NCBI RefSeq assembly: GCF_003312875.1
Contig: NZ_CP015163.1
Coordinates: 8,742,001-8,806,000, forward strand
Reading direction: 5' to 3'
DNA from: Amycolatopsis albispora
Lineage (GTDB): Bacteria > Actinomycetota > Actinomycetes > Mycobacteriales > Pseudonocardiaceae
Length of the DNA: 64,000 nt
Shown: positions 42,750-50,482 of the stretch, one piece after another
Numbering within the stretch: the first letter of the stretch is position 1
Layout of the letters: each line of letters starts with the position of its first letter
Notes under the pieces: generated by a model
Databases searched by the model: none
The model's input: the letters and a program-made list of their open reading frames with translations, nothing else
What the model was told of the DNA's origin: nothing
Position numbers and translations under genes: made by a program

Positions 42750-43924
42750 CGCACGGCCGCCTCGATCAGCGCGAGTGCCCGGCCGACGGCCATCGGCTCC
42801 GGGCGGCTCCCGTCACGCAGGCGCAGGGCGGCTTGGCCGTTCGCGGCTTCCGACGGGCCGATCACCGCCTGGAACGGCACCAGCCGCCCGTTCCGCACGC
42901 GCGCGCCGAGGCTGCCGTGTGCCGCGATCTCCACCCGCAGGCCGAGTCCGGTTGCCTGGTCGGCGAATTCCCGTGCGCGGGCGAATTCGTTGCCGGAGAC
43001 GGGAAGCACCAGCAGCTGCACCGGCGCGAGCCACGCCGGGAACGCACCGCCGTGCACTTCGACCAGTTGCGCCACCACCCGTTCCAGGCTGCCGAGCACG
43101 CTCCGGTGCACCATCACCGGCCGGTGCTTCGCGCCGTCCGCGCCGATGTAGTGCAGCCCGAACCGCTCCGGCTGGTGGAAATCGACCTGCACGGTGGACA
43201 GGGTCCATTCGCGACCGGCCGAATCGGCGAGCTGCACGTCGATTTTGGGACCGTAGAAGGCCGCTTCCCCTTCGACGGCTTCGTAGTCCATGCCGTCCAG
43301 CGCTTCGGCGAGCACGGCCGCCGCGCGCCGCCACATTTCCGGGCCGGCCACGTACTTCCCGTCCTGGCCGGGCAAGGAGAGGCGGTAGCGGGCCGCGCGC
43401 AGGCCGAGGTCGTCGTAGGCGCGCCCGATCAGTTCCAGCGCCGCGCGCACCTCCGCCACGGCCTGCTCCGGCGCGCAGAAGATGTGCCCGTCGTTCAACT
43501 GGATGGACCGCACGCGCGCCAGCCCGCCCAGCACGCCGGACGGCTCGTCGCGGAACATGCCGCCCAGTTCCGCCAGCCGCACCGGGAGTTCGCGGTGGCT
43601 GCGACCGCGTGACCGGTAGATCAGCGCGTGGTGCGGGCACAGGCTCGGGCGCAGCACCACCTGCTCCTCGCCGAGATCCATCGGCGGGAACATGTGCTCG
43701 CGGTAGTGGTCCCAATGCCCGGAAAGCTCGTACAGCTCCCGTTTTCCGAGCACCGGCGAGTACACGTGCTGGTACCCGGCGCGGCGTTCGGCGGCACGCA
43801 GGTAGTCCTCCAGGGCCTGCCGGACGGCGGCGCCGGCGGGCAGCCAGTACGGCAGGCCCGCGCCGATCAGGGGATCGCTGCCGAACAACCCCAGTTCGCG
43901 GCCGAGTGCGCGGTGGTCGGGCAT
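42746..43924 (-). CDS. thrS: Threonyl-tRNA synthetase without TGS and editing domains
   Basis: 392 residues from ATG 43924, after AAGGAG. Normal bacterial ThrRS has ~640; here the N-terminal TGS and editing domains are absent and the protein starts at the catalytic core (LGRELGLFGSDPLIGAGLPY). Class II motif 2 is GMFRDEPSGVLGGLARVRS. The three zinc ligands are present: cysteine in PSLCPHHAL, histidine in LNDGHIFC and histidine in VMVHRSVLGSLER. The C-terminal anticodon-binding domain is kept. It charges tRNA-Thr but cannot edit Ser-tRNA in cis. It is preceded by a Thr-codon leader and an attenuator. It may be a paralogue tolerant to a ThrRS inhibitor. Confidence 0.88.
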   Translation of the reverse strand: MPDHRALGRELGLFGSDPLIGAGLPYWLPAGAAVRQALEDYLRAAERRAGYQHVYSPVLGKRELYELSGHWDHYREHMFPPMDLGEEQVVLRPSLCPHHALIYRSRGRSHRELPVRLAELGGMFRDEPSGVLGGLARVRSIQLNDGHIFCAPEQAVAEVRAALELIGRAYDDLGLRAARYRLSLPGQDGKYVAGPEMWRRAAAVLAEALDGMDYEAVEGEAAFYGPKIDVQLADSAGREWTLSTVQVDFHQPERFGLHYIGADGAKHRPVMVHRSVLGSLERVVAQLVEVHGGAFPAWLAPVQLLVLPVSGNEFARAREFADQATGLGLRVEIAAHGSLGARVRNGRLVPFQAVIGPSEAANGQAALRLRDGSRPEPMAVGRALALIEAAVR

Positions 43925-43963
43925 GGTGGTCTCCTTCCGCCGGAACGGATGACCACACGACAA

Positions 43964-43987
43964 AGCCCGGGGCACCCGCCCCGGGCT
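43964..43987 (-). terminator. Attenuator hairpin in front of thrS
   Basis: AGCCCGGGGC and GCCCCGGGCT are perfect 10-bp arms with a 4-base loop, followed on the minus strand by TTTG. It lies 40 bases upstream of the thrS start and 18 bases after the leader-peptide stop. CCGGGAC in the leader (44014-44020, plus strand) can pair with GCCCCGG of the hairpin (43978-43984) in seven pairs with one G-U, giving an alternative, anti-terminating fold. Confidence 0.8.
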
Positions 43988-44005
43988 GTTGTCACTGCAT
44001 GGGAA

Positions 44006-44056
44006 TCAGCGCGCCGGGACCTTGTCCGGCGTCGTGGTGACGGATGCGCGCTTCAT
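44006..44056 (-). CDS. Leader peptide with three Thr codons (thrS attenuation)
   Basis: A 16-codon frame reads MKRASVTTTPDKVPAR and stop, with ACC ACG ACG in a row in the middle. It ends 18 bases before the attenuator hairpin. When charged tRNA-Thr is scarce, a ribosome would stall on the three Thr codons and leave the following GTCCCGG free to pair with the hairpin's first arm, so thrS is transcribed. This is classic ribosome-mediated attenuation, inferred from sequence. The start lies 32 bases after the phosphotransferase stop. Confidence 0.75.
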   Translation of the reverse strand: MKRASVTTTPDKVPAR

Positions 44057-44087
44057 GTGTTCCACGGTATCCCCGCGCGCAACGGAT

Positions 44088-44984
44088 TTACCGCCGCGCC
44101 CAGTCGAGCATGAACCGGCCCCACGGATCGTCGGGCCGGTGGCGCAGCAGGCTGACCGCGATCGCCGCGGCGAACCCGCGGCACCAGGCCCACAGCCGAT
44201 CCCGGTCCACGCCGGGGATCCGCTCGCTGAGCAGGTCCACACGCCGCCGCGCGGTTTCCTCGTCGGTGGTGCCGTCGAGCGCCCAGTCGACCAGGTCGAT
44301 GGCCTGGTCACCCAGGCACGGCCGCGGATCGATGGCGACCAGCCGCCCGCCGGTGCGCACCACGTTGCCCGCGTGCAGATCCCCGTGCACCAGGCCGATC
44401 GGGCCGCCTTCGGCCAGTTCGAGGCAGGCCGCCCGGCTTTCGGCCAGCAGGCCGGGCAGGAAGTGGAGCGACGGCAGTTCCCGCGCACGGCCGTCCATCA
44501 GGTCGAAGAGGAAGCCGACGCGCTCGGTCAGCGTCGGCAGTTCCGCGCCGTCGGGTGGCGCGACGCGGAGTGCGGTCAGCAGCGGAACGACTTCCTCCAG
44601 CGACCAATCGGCGTCGGCGAGGGGTTCCGGTTCCGGCAACCATTCCAGCAGGACCGCACCGCGTCCGGGGTCGGCTTCGAGCAGATCGACCACGTACGGG
44701 ACGCCCCACCAGCCCCGCAGCGCGGTGGCTTCCTGCCGGGCGACTTCCGGATCGGGCGTCAGTTTCAGCACGGCCTGGCCGTGCTCGTCGGATTCACACC
44801 GCAGCACCACGGAATTGCTGCCCGCCGGGAGCAGTTCCAGCGGGCGCAGCCGCCAGGCCGCCGCGAATTCGGCGATGAGCGCGTCCAGTTCGTCGCACCA
44901 CCCGGCGGCCGCGGCGCCGAAGCGGTGCAGCAGGCGGGCACGCGACGAGTCCGGGAGCACGATCGAAGTGGTCATGCCGTCCAT
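44088..44984 (-). CDS. Aminoglycoside/hydroxyurea-type phosphotransferase
   Basis: 298 residues of the APH(6)/hydroxyurea kinase family (relatives of streptomycin 6-phosphotransferase). Motifs are QAVLKLTPDPEVARQEATAL (ATP-binding lysine), GAVLLEWLP, the catalytic IGLVHGDLHAGNVV and LVAIDPRPCLGD. It should phosphorylate a hydroxylated antibiotic; the substrate is not proven. Its ATG overlaps the stop of the upstream glycosyltransferase frame (TAATG), so the two are coupled. The ThrRS leader follows. Confidence 0.85.
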   Translation of the reverse strand: MDGMTTSIVLPDSSRARLLHRFGAAAAGWCDELDALIAEFAAAWRLRPLELLPAGSNSVVLRCESDEHGQAVLKLTPDPEVARQEATALRGWWGVPYVVDLLEADPGRGAVLLEWLPEPEPLADADWSLEEVVPLLTALRVAPPDGAELPTLTERVGFLFDLMDGRARELPSLHFLPGLLAESRAACLELAEGGPIGLVHGDLHAGNVVRTGGRLVAIDPRPCLGDQAIDLVDWALDGTTDEETARRRVDLLSERIPGVDRDRLWAWCRGFAAAIAVSLLRHRPDDPWGRFMLDWARR

Positions 44985-45954
44985 TATGGAACGAACTCGG
45001 GCAGGCGCTGAGCGATTTTCTCCGGTGACGGCATCGCGGCGATTTCCTCGGCGACGGTTCGCGCGGCTTCGCGGTAATCGTCCGACTTCAGCAAATTCCG
45101 CGCGTTGTCCGCGATTTCGTGTTCCCCGCCTGAGATCCCCGCGCCCGCGGTGCTCACCGCGGCGGCGTTGGCGAACTGGTCGGCGCCCTGCGGCAGCAGC
45201 AGTTGTGGCACGCCGGCGGCGAGCGCGCCGAGCGTGGTACCGCTGCCGCCGTGGTGCACCACCAGATCCGCGTGCGGCAGCACGTCGGCCTGCGGTACCC
45301 AGGACCGCACGGTGACGTTGTGCGGCACGTCACCGAGTTGCTCCGGCGCCACCCGCCGGTGGCGACCACCACGCGTGCGTCGAGCGCGGCCAGCGCGCGG
45401 ACCGCGGTGGTGAGTAACCCCGCCGTGCCGAAAGCGGTGCCGAGCGTCAGGTAGATCAGGGGTTTCTCATCGCGGTCCATCGTCCACGACGACAGCGGCG
45501 AGTAGGGCACCGGCCGCAGCGGGATGCGCTGGCCGTTGGCGAGGAAGTCCTTGTCCTGCAAGGAAGGCGGGCAGATGTCGAAGTGCGGCCGGTCGGGCGC
45601 GACGGCCATCGGCAGTTCCAACCCGATGCCGGGCGGGACCATGCGCCCGAAGCCGTGCCAAATCCCCGGAATCCCGGCCCGGGTCGCGGCGACCGCCGCT
45701 CCCGGCAGGCCCCATTCGTGCACCACCAGATCCGGCCGCAACCGCGCCAGCTCCGGTTCCAGGTCTTCGGCGTAGATCTCGTAGAACGCGTCGGCCGGCC
45801 GGAACGGCCGCAGCCCGCTCTCCGCCAGCGGCCCGTGCACTTCCTCACCGGCGGCGAAGTGCACCTCGTGCCCGGCCGCCCGGACCGCGATCGCGAGCGG
45901 GATCAGCGGATAGGTGTGACCGGCCGAAGCCAGGCTGGCAAAAAGGACACGCAT
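44984..45954 (-). pseudogene. MGT-type glycosyltransferase, frameshifted
   Basis: Two frames together give a complete GT1 family enzyme of macrolide-glycosyltransferase type. The 5' frame (from 45954) has VLFASLASAGHTYPLIPLAI and YLTLGTAFG up to [12 protein letters not shown] at ~45357. The 3' frame (45352 to 44984) goes on with [20 protein letters not shown] and the donor-binding [19 protein letters not shown]. One base is missing near 45355 in a GGCGGGTGGCG run. Either a young pseudogene or a sequencing error. If intact, it would glycosylate a small molecule, perhaps as inactivation. First of a possible resistance operon. Confidence 0.8.
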
Positions 45955-45963
45955 GGACCGAAC

Positions 45964-47205
45964 CTACGCGAGCGCGGCCAGCTTGCGGCGCAGATGCGCA
46001 CGATCCGGTTCCGTGCCGGCCAGCTCGATCGCCCGCTGGTAGGCCTCCTTGGCTTCGGCGATCCGGCCGAGCCGCTGCAACAGGTCCCCGCGCGCGGCGG
46101 GGAACGGGTGGTACGTGCGCAGCAGCGGCTCGTCGGCGAGTTCGTCCAGCAGCGCCAGCCCCGCTTCCGGGCCGTCGCGCATGGCGACCGCGGCCGCGTG
46201 GTTCAGCGAAACCACCGGTGACGGCGTGAGCTGCCGCAGCACCTCGTAGAGCGCGACGATCTGCGGCCAGTCGGTGCTGGCCAGGTCGGCGGCCTCGTCG
46301 TGCAGCGCGGCGATCGCCGCCTGGACCCCGTACGGGCCGGGTGGGCCGCCGGTCAGCGACGGCGGTACCAGCGCGCTGCCTTCGTTGATCATCGCGCGGT
46401 CCCAGCGGGTCCGGTCCTGGTCCTCGAGCAGCACCACCGAGCCGTCCGGGCCGGTGCGGGCGTCGCGACGGGCGTGGACCAGCAGCATCAGCGCCAGCAG
46501 GCCGGTGACCTCGCGTTCGCCGGGCAGCAGCCGGTGCAGGATCCGGGTCAGCCGGATCGCCTCTTCGGCCAGGTCGAGCCGTTGCAGGTCCGGGCCGGAA
46601 CTGGCCGCGTAGCCCTCGGTGAAGATCGAATACACCACCTGCAGCACGCCGGGCAGCCGTTCCGGCAGCTCGTCGGCGTCCGGCACGCGGAACGGGATGC
46701 GGGCCTCGCGGATCTTCTTCTTCGCGCGCACGATCCGCTTGGCCATGGTGACGGGCGGGACCAGGAACGCACGCGCCACCTCGGGAGTGGTCAGGCCCGC
46801 GAGGCAGCGCAGCGTGAGCGCCGTGCGGTCCTCGGCGGGCAGCGCGGGATGCGCGCAGGTGAAGAACAACTGCAGCCGCTCGTCCGGCAGTTCGGTGCCG
46901 TTCTCGCCGGGCGCGGGCGGCGGCGCCGCGCGATCGGCCTCCACCTGCAACACGGCCAGCCGGGTGGCCAGCACCTTGTCGCGGCGGAGGCGGTCGACCG
47001 CGCGGCGGCGCGCCGTGGTCATCAGCCAGGCACCCGGCTTGGCGGGCACGCCTTCGACCGGCCAGCGCGCCAGCGCCACCTCGATGGCCTCGGAGGTGAC
47101 CTCCTCGGCCAGGTCGAGATCCCCGAACCGGCGCACCAGCGCGGCGAGCAGCCTGCCGTGTTCCTCGCGGAACACCGATTCGATGGATGACACCGGCGCG
47201 CCCAT
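45964..47205 (-). CDS. ECF sigma factor with C-terminal TPR-like domain (ECF42 type)
   Basis: 413 residues, more than twice a plain ECF factor. Sigma region 2 is LAALVRRFGDLDLAEEVTSE and GAWLMTTARRRAVDRLRR, region 4 is LRCLAGLTTPEVARAFLVPP with TMAKRIVRAKKKIR. The remaining ~230 residues form the DUF6596/TPR-like domain with VSLNHAAAVAMRDGPEAGL and LGRIAEAKEAYQRAIELA. ECF42 factors lack an anti-sigma factor and are encoded beside a DGPF protein, as here (5 bases upstream). The tail is needed for activity in studied members. Start at 47205 uncertain within a few codons. Confidence 0.88.
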   Translation of the reverse strand: MGAPVSSIESVFREEHGRLLAALVRRFGDLDLAEEVTSEAIEVALARWPVEGVPAKPGAWLMTTARRRAVDRLRRDKVLATRLAVLQVEADRAAPPPAPGENGTELPDERLQLFFTCAHPALPAEDRTALTLRCLAGLTTPEVARAFLVPPVTMAKRIVRAKKKIREARIPFRVPDADELPERLPGVLQVVYSIFTEGYAASSGPDLQRLDLAEEAIRLTRILHRLLPGEREVTGLLALMLLVHARRDARTGPDGSVVLLEDQDRTRWDRAMINEGSALVPPSLTGGPPGPYGVQAAIAALHDEAADLASTDWPQIVALYEVLRQLTPSPVVSLNHAAAVAMRDGPEAGLALLDELADEPLLRTYHPFPAARGDLLQRLGRIAEAKEAYQRAIELAGTEPDRAHLRRKLAALA

Positions 47206-47210
47206 TCCGG

Positions 47211-47551
47211 TCAGGCGTCGAAGTCGGCGACCGGCCGGACGACCACCGAACCACCGCCGAGCGCGCCGGGGCAGCGTGCCGCCCAGTCCAGCGCGACGTC
47301 GAGGTCCGGCACGTCGATCACGTAGAAGCCGCCGAGCACCTCGCGGGTCTCGGCGAACGGGCCGTCGGTGACCGTTCGCTTGCCGCCGCGTCGACCCGCA
47401 CGGTGGTCGCGGTGACCAGGTCGGCGAGGGATTCGCTGGAGACCAGGATGCCCGCGTCGCGGACCTGCTTGTCGTAGGCGATCCAGTCGGCGGGCTCGCA
47501 GCCCGGCTCGGTCTGCCCGGCGGCGGCGTTGATCAGCAGCAGGTACTTCAT
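47211..47551 (-). pseudogene. DGPF (YciI-like) protein, frameshifted
   Basis: The 5' frame starts MKYLLLINAAAGQTEPGCEP and runs to TTVRVDA near 47398. The 3' frame continues GGKRTVTDGPFAETREVLGG with FYVIDVPDLDVALDWAARCP and ends ADFDA at 47211. Joined with one added base in the GACGCGGCGGCAAG run they give a normal ~113-residue DGPF protein, with the D-G-P-F motif intact. These proteins are partners of ECF42 sigma factors and belong to the YciI fold; the mechanism is unclear. The frameshift may be an error in the sequence. Confidence 0.8.
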
Positions 47552-47634
47552 GGTTTCGGCTCCTCGTGTTGCGGCTTGACCACCTCACCACGAACGGGCC
47601 GCGCCCGGATGGACAAACCACGCGAAGAAATTCT

Positions 47635-48531
47635 TCACGGCATCGGGGCGTCCAGGAAGGCGGGGATCGCGGGCAGCAGGATCTCCGTGCGGTCCACCAG
47701 GCCGATGTGGGACGCGCCGGGCACCACGAGCAGCTGCGACGCGGGCATCGGGCCGACGTCACCCATCACCCCGCCGCCCAGGAGCCGGAAGAACTCGACC
47801 GTGTGCTCCGGCGTGACGATGTCCGAATCGGCGGCGATCAGCTGCACCGGCGCCTTGATCGCCTTGACCTGCTCGGCGGTGAGCTCCGGCATGCGCAGGT
47901 CGAGGTCCTTGGTCTTCTCCAGGAACACCGGCCAGTGCGCCGGATCCGGGTGCTTCGCCAGGTACTCGGCCTCGAACACGCTGCCCGCCAGGTCCTCCGG
48001 CTTGAGCTGGTCGATCCCGTCGAGCACCCCCGGGTGCAGGCCCGAGTTGTGGTACGAGACCGCGGCGAGCACCAGCTTCCGCACCCGGTCCGGGTGCCGG
48101 ACGGCGATCTGCAGCGCCACCGAGCTGCCCATGCTGTAGCCGAAGAAGTCGGCCTTGGGCACGCCGAGCTGGTCGAGCAGCGCGACCGTGTCGTCGGCCA
48201 TCTGCTCGATGGACAGCGGCTGGTCGCGGTCGGCGGTGTGCCCGTAGCCCTGCTGCTCCACCGCGATCACCCGCCGCGACTTGGCCAGCTCCGGCATCAG
48301 CTTGCCGAACGAGGTGGTGATGGTGGACAGCGAACCGTGCAGCAGCACCAGGGGCTGCTGGCCCTGTCCCTGGGTTTCGTAGTACATGTTCAGGCCGTTG
48401 ACCTGGGCGTAGTGCGCCTCGGGGCCGGGCGCGGGCGCGGCGGGTGCCGCCTGACCGCCGCCGGGCTCGCAGCCGGCGAGCAGCAGGACGGCGAGCACCG
48501 CCGCTACGGTGGGCCTGAACTTCAGTGGCAT
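47635..48531 (-). CDS. Exported alpha/beta hydrolase lipoprotein
   Basis: 298 residues. A lipoprotein signal ends LAVLLLAGCEP (lipobox L-A-G-C), so the protein is anchored outside the membrane. The alpha/beta hydrolase fold shows VLLHGSLS, the nucleophile in DFFGYSMGSSVAL, the acid in IAADSDIVTP and the histidine in VPGASHIGL. Relatives are esterases or haloperoxidase-like hydrolases. Substrate unknown. It stands alone, with a direct repeat just upstream. Confidence 0.82.
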   Translation of the reverse strand: MPLKFRPTVAAVLAVLLLAGCEPGGGQAAPAAPAPGPEAHYAQVNGLNMYYETQGQGQQPLVLLHGSLSTITTSFGKLMPELAKSRRVIAVEQQGYGHTADRDQPLSIEQMADDTVALLDQLGVPKADFFGYSMGSSVALQIAVRHPDRVRKLVLAAVSYHNSGLHPGVLDGIDQLKPEDLAGSVFEAEYLAKHPDPAHWPVFLEKTKDLDLRMPELTAEQVKAIKAPVQLIAADSDIVTPEHTVEFFRLLGGGVMGDVGPMPASQLLVVPGASHIGLVDRTEILLPAIPAFLDAPMP

Positions 48532-48550
48532 CGGATCTCCTCGGGTCGCT

Positions 48551-48567
48551 TGAAGTGCACTGAAGTG
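48551..48567. promoter_or_regulatory. Direct repeat upstream of the hydrolase lipoprotein
   Basis: TGAAGTG occurs at 48551 and 48561, exactly one helical turn apart, 20 bases upstream of the start. On the minus strand it reads CACTTCA twice. It may be an activator or repressor site; weak evidence. Confidence 0.35.
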
Positions 48568-48630
48568 TCGAGCGGCGCCACCGGAAATCGACCACCTGCC
48601 CGGAGATTTTCCCCCGGATTTCCGAGTGGG

Positions 48631-49869
48631 TCAGGCCTGGCCGCGGGCCAGCGCGATGAGCCGGTCGAGCACGTGGCCGCCACTGGCACGCAGGCCGTTG
48701 TGCTCGTACTCGTTGGTCAGCCACGGCCGCATGCGGGGCAGCAGCCGGGCGGTTTCCTCCGACAGCGCCCGGTCCACGTAGGCGTCCTCGGCGTAGATCG
48801 CCGCGGCGCACGGCACCTCGCAGACCCGCAGGCGGTCGGTGTCGTAGAGCCGTGGCCACTCGTGCTCGGCGAGCAGCTCGGCGGCTTCGGCCAGCGGCGC
48901 CAGGCCCCGGTCGTCGGTGAAGGTCCACGGGAAAACATGCTCCCCGGTGAACAGCGTGACGTCGTCTTCAAACTCGCCGGGCAGCACCCGCGCGGCGGAC
49001 CAGCGCGTGGTGTGCCCGTCGGCGTAGCAGGCCTCGTGGATCACCGCGTAGAGCGGATTGCGCGCCGAGAACGGCAGGGCGGCGGCGACGTCGTGGGCGA
49101 AGGCGGGTGAGGCCGGGTCGCGTTCGAGCAGGTAGTGCAGGTGCTCGGCGCCGTCGCTCATGCCGAGCACGTTGCCGACCTGGCGGAACAGCCGCGCGGT
49201 CAGCGTCGATCCGTTGGGCAGCGTGATTTCGCCCGCGTCGAGCCGGTCGTGCAGCGCGCGCACGCGGTCGCGGTCGCCGGGGTAGCGCTGGTAGTAGCGG
49301 CGGTTGCGCTCGAGCACCGTGGCGAAGGTGGCGCGGTAGATGTCGTCCGGGTGCAGCCCGACCGGCGGCAGCCCGCCGGTGAAGAACGCCTCGCGCAGGC
49401 CGTCCGGTGCGGTGGACAGGTAGTTCAGCGTGCAGAAGCCGCCGAACGACTGGCCGAGCACGCTCCACTTCTCGACGCCGAGCGCCTCGCGGATCAGCTC
49501 GGCGTCACGCACGATCGAGTCCGCGCGGAAGTGCCTGAGGTAGTCGGCCTGCTGCTGCGGGGACAGCCCAGGCAGCGTGCCCACCGGGGTGGACCGGCCG
49601 GTGCCGCGCTGGTCGAGCATCAGCACGCGGTAGTCGCGCAGGGCACGGGAAAGCCAGCCGGGCCCGGTCGGTGAACCGGTGGGCCGCGGTGCTTCCTGGC
49701 CGGGGCCGCCCTGCAGGAACACCAGGAACGGGCGGTCGCGACCGGCCGGATCGGCCACCTCCCGCGCGAAGACGGTGAGCTGCTCGCCGCCGGGGTTGCC
49801 GTGGTCGAGCGGGACCTGGAATTCGTGTTCGGTCAGGACAAGTCCGGGAATCTGCACGGTTTCAGCCAC
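48631..49869 (-). CDS. Alpha/beta hydrolase, proline iminopeptidase-like
   Basis: 412 residues from GTG 49869. The motifs FLVFLQGGPGQEAPRP (oxyanion loop) and VLMLDQRGTGRSTPV are those of peptidase family S33. The nucleophile is in WSVLGQSFGGFCTLNYL, and the C-terminal EYEHNGLRASGGHVLDRL has the histidine region. It likely removes N-terminal residues from small peptides in the cytoplasm. Its start lies within the last codons of the upstream P-loop kinase frame, so the two genes overlap by 37 bases. Confidence 0.85.
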   Translation of the reverse strand: MAETVQIPGLVLTEHEFQVPLDHGNPGGEQLTVFAREVADPAGRDRPFLVFLQGGPGQEAPRPTGSPTGPGWLSRALRDYRVLMLDQRGTGRSTPVGTLPGLSPQQQADYLRHFRADSIVRDAELIREALGVEKWSVLGQSFGGFCTLNYLSTAPDGLREAFFTGGLPPVGLHPDDIYRATFATVLERNRRYYQRYPGDRDRVRALHDRLDAGEITLPNGSTLTARLFRQVGNVLGMSDGAEHLHYLLERDPASPAFAHDVAAALPFSARNPLYAVIHEACYADGHTTRWSAARVLPGEFEDDVTLFTGEHVFPWTFTDDRGLAPLAEAAELLAEHEWPRLYDTDRLRVCEVPCAAAIYAEDAYVDRALSEETARLLPRMRPWLTNEYEHNGLRASGGHVLDRLIALARGQA

Positions 49870-50392
49870 GACGCCGATCCTGCCAGCCAGGCGTCGACCG
49901 CGCGCTGCCCGCGGAGCCGGACCCTGGCCCGCAACCACGCGTGACGCCGCCAAGCCTCGCGAACGATTTGGTCGCGGTCGGTGAAGAAGGTGTGGAGCGG
50001 CCCTTCGGTGTTGCCGCCCGGGATCGTGCTTTCCCGGCCGAATCGGCGCATGAGCGTGCGCGCGTGATCACCCTGGTCATGGTGAACCGGCGCGGGTGGT
50101 CGAGCCAGACCAGCACCTGCGTGCGAGCGGTCAGCTGCTCGCGCACTTCCTCGCCCTGCCATTCGATCGCCCAGCTTTCGCGGCCGATGTGGGCGAGCAC
50201 CCGCTCGCGCCAGTCCGGCAGCACGGTCCAGTCCGGGCCGTGGAAGAAGGTCTCGAACTGGGTGAACGGCACGCCGAGCCGGGCGCTGATCTGCTCCGCC
50301 AGCGTGGTTTTCCCGGAACCGGGCGGGCCCGCCACCGCGATCCGCCGGGGCCGGTCGATGGGCATGGGGTCGGTGGGTCCGAGCAGGCGCAT
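49833..50392 (-). pseudogene. P-loop kinase (adenylate-kinase-like), frameshifted
   Basis: The 5' frame from 50392 has the Walker A motif VAGPPGSGKTTLAEQISARL, the VPFTQFETFFHGPDW region and QVLVWLDHPRRFTMTRVITR at ~50060. The 3' frame continues RTLMRRFGRESTIPGGNTEG with PLHTFFTDRDQIVREAWRRH and ends at 49833. One base is missing near 50055 in a CGCGCGCACG run. Joined, they form a typical ~185-residue actinobacterial topology-modulation/adenylate-kinase-like protein of unknown substrate. Frameshift may be real or a sequence error. Confidence 0.78.
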
Positions 50393-50427
50393 GGAAGCAA
50401 CTTAGCGACTCATGCCCTCCCGACTAT

Positions 50428-50446
50428 TTGACAATGACGTTCATGT
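50428..50446 (+). promoter_or_regulatory. Promoter/operator candidate of the ABC importer
   Basis: A consensus -35 hexamer TTGACA (50428) is joined to ATGACGTTCAT, in which ATGA and TCAT are inverted. It is 37 bases upstream of the permease start. It could be a metal-regulator box. No good -10 is seen. Confidence 0.35.
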
Positions 50447-50482
50447 TCGGCAACCCTGCGTCGGGCGAACGGCGGAGGCGAC

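Noticed and set aside
44006..44488. 160-codon minus-strand frame ending in the thrS leader
   Set aside because: Upstream part is a shadow of the phosphotransferase in another frame; only the last 16 codons form the leader.
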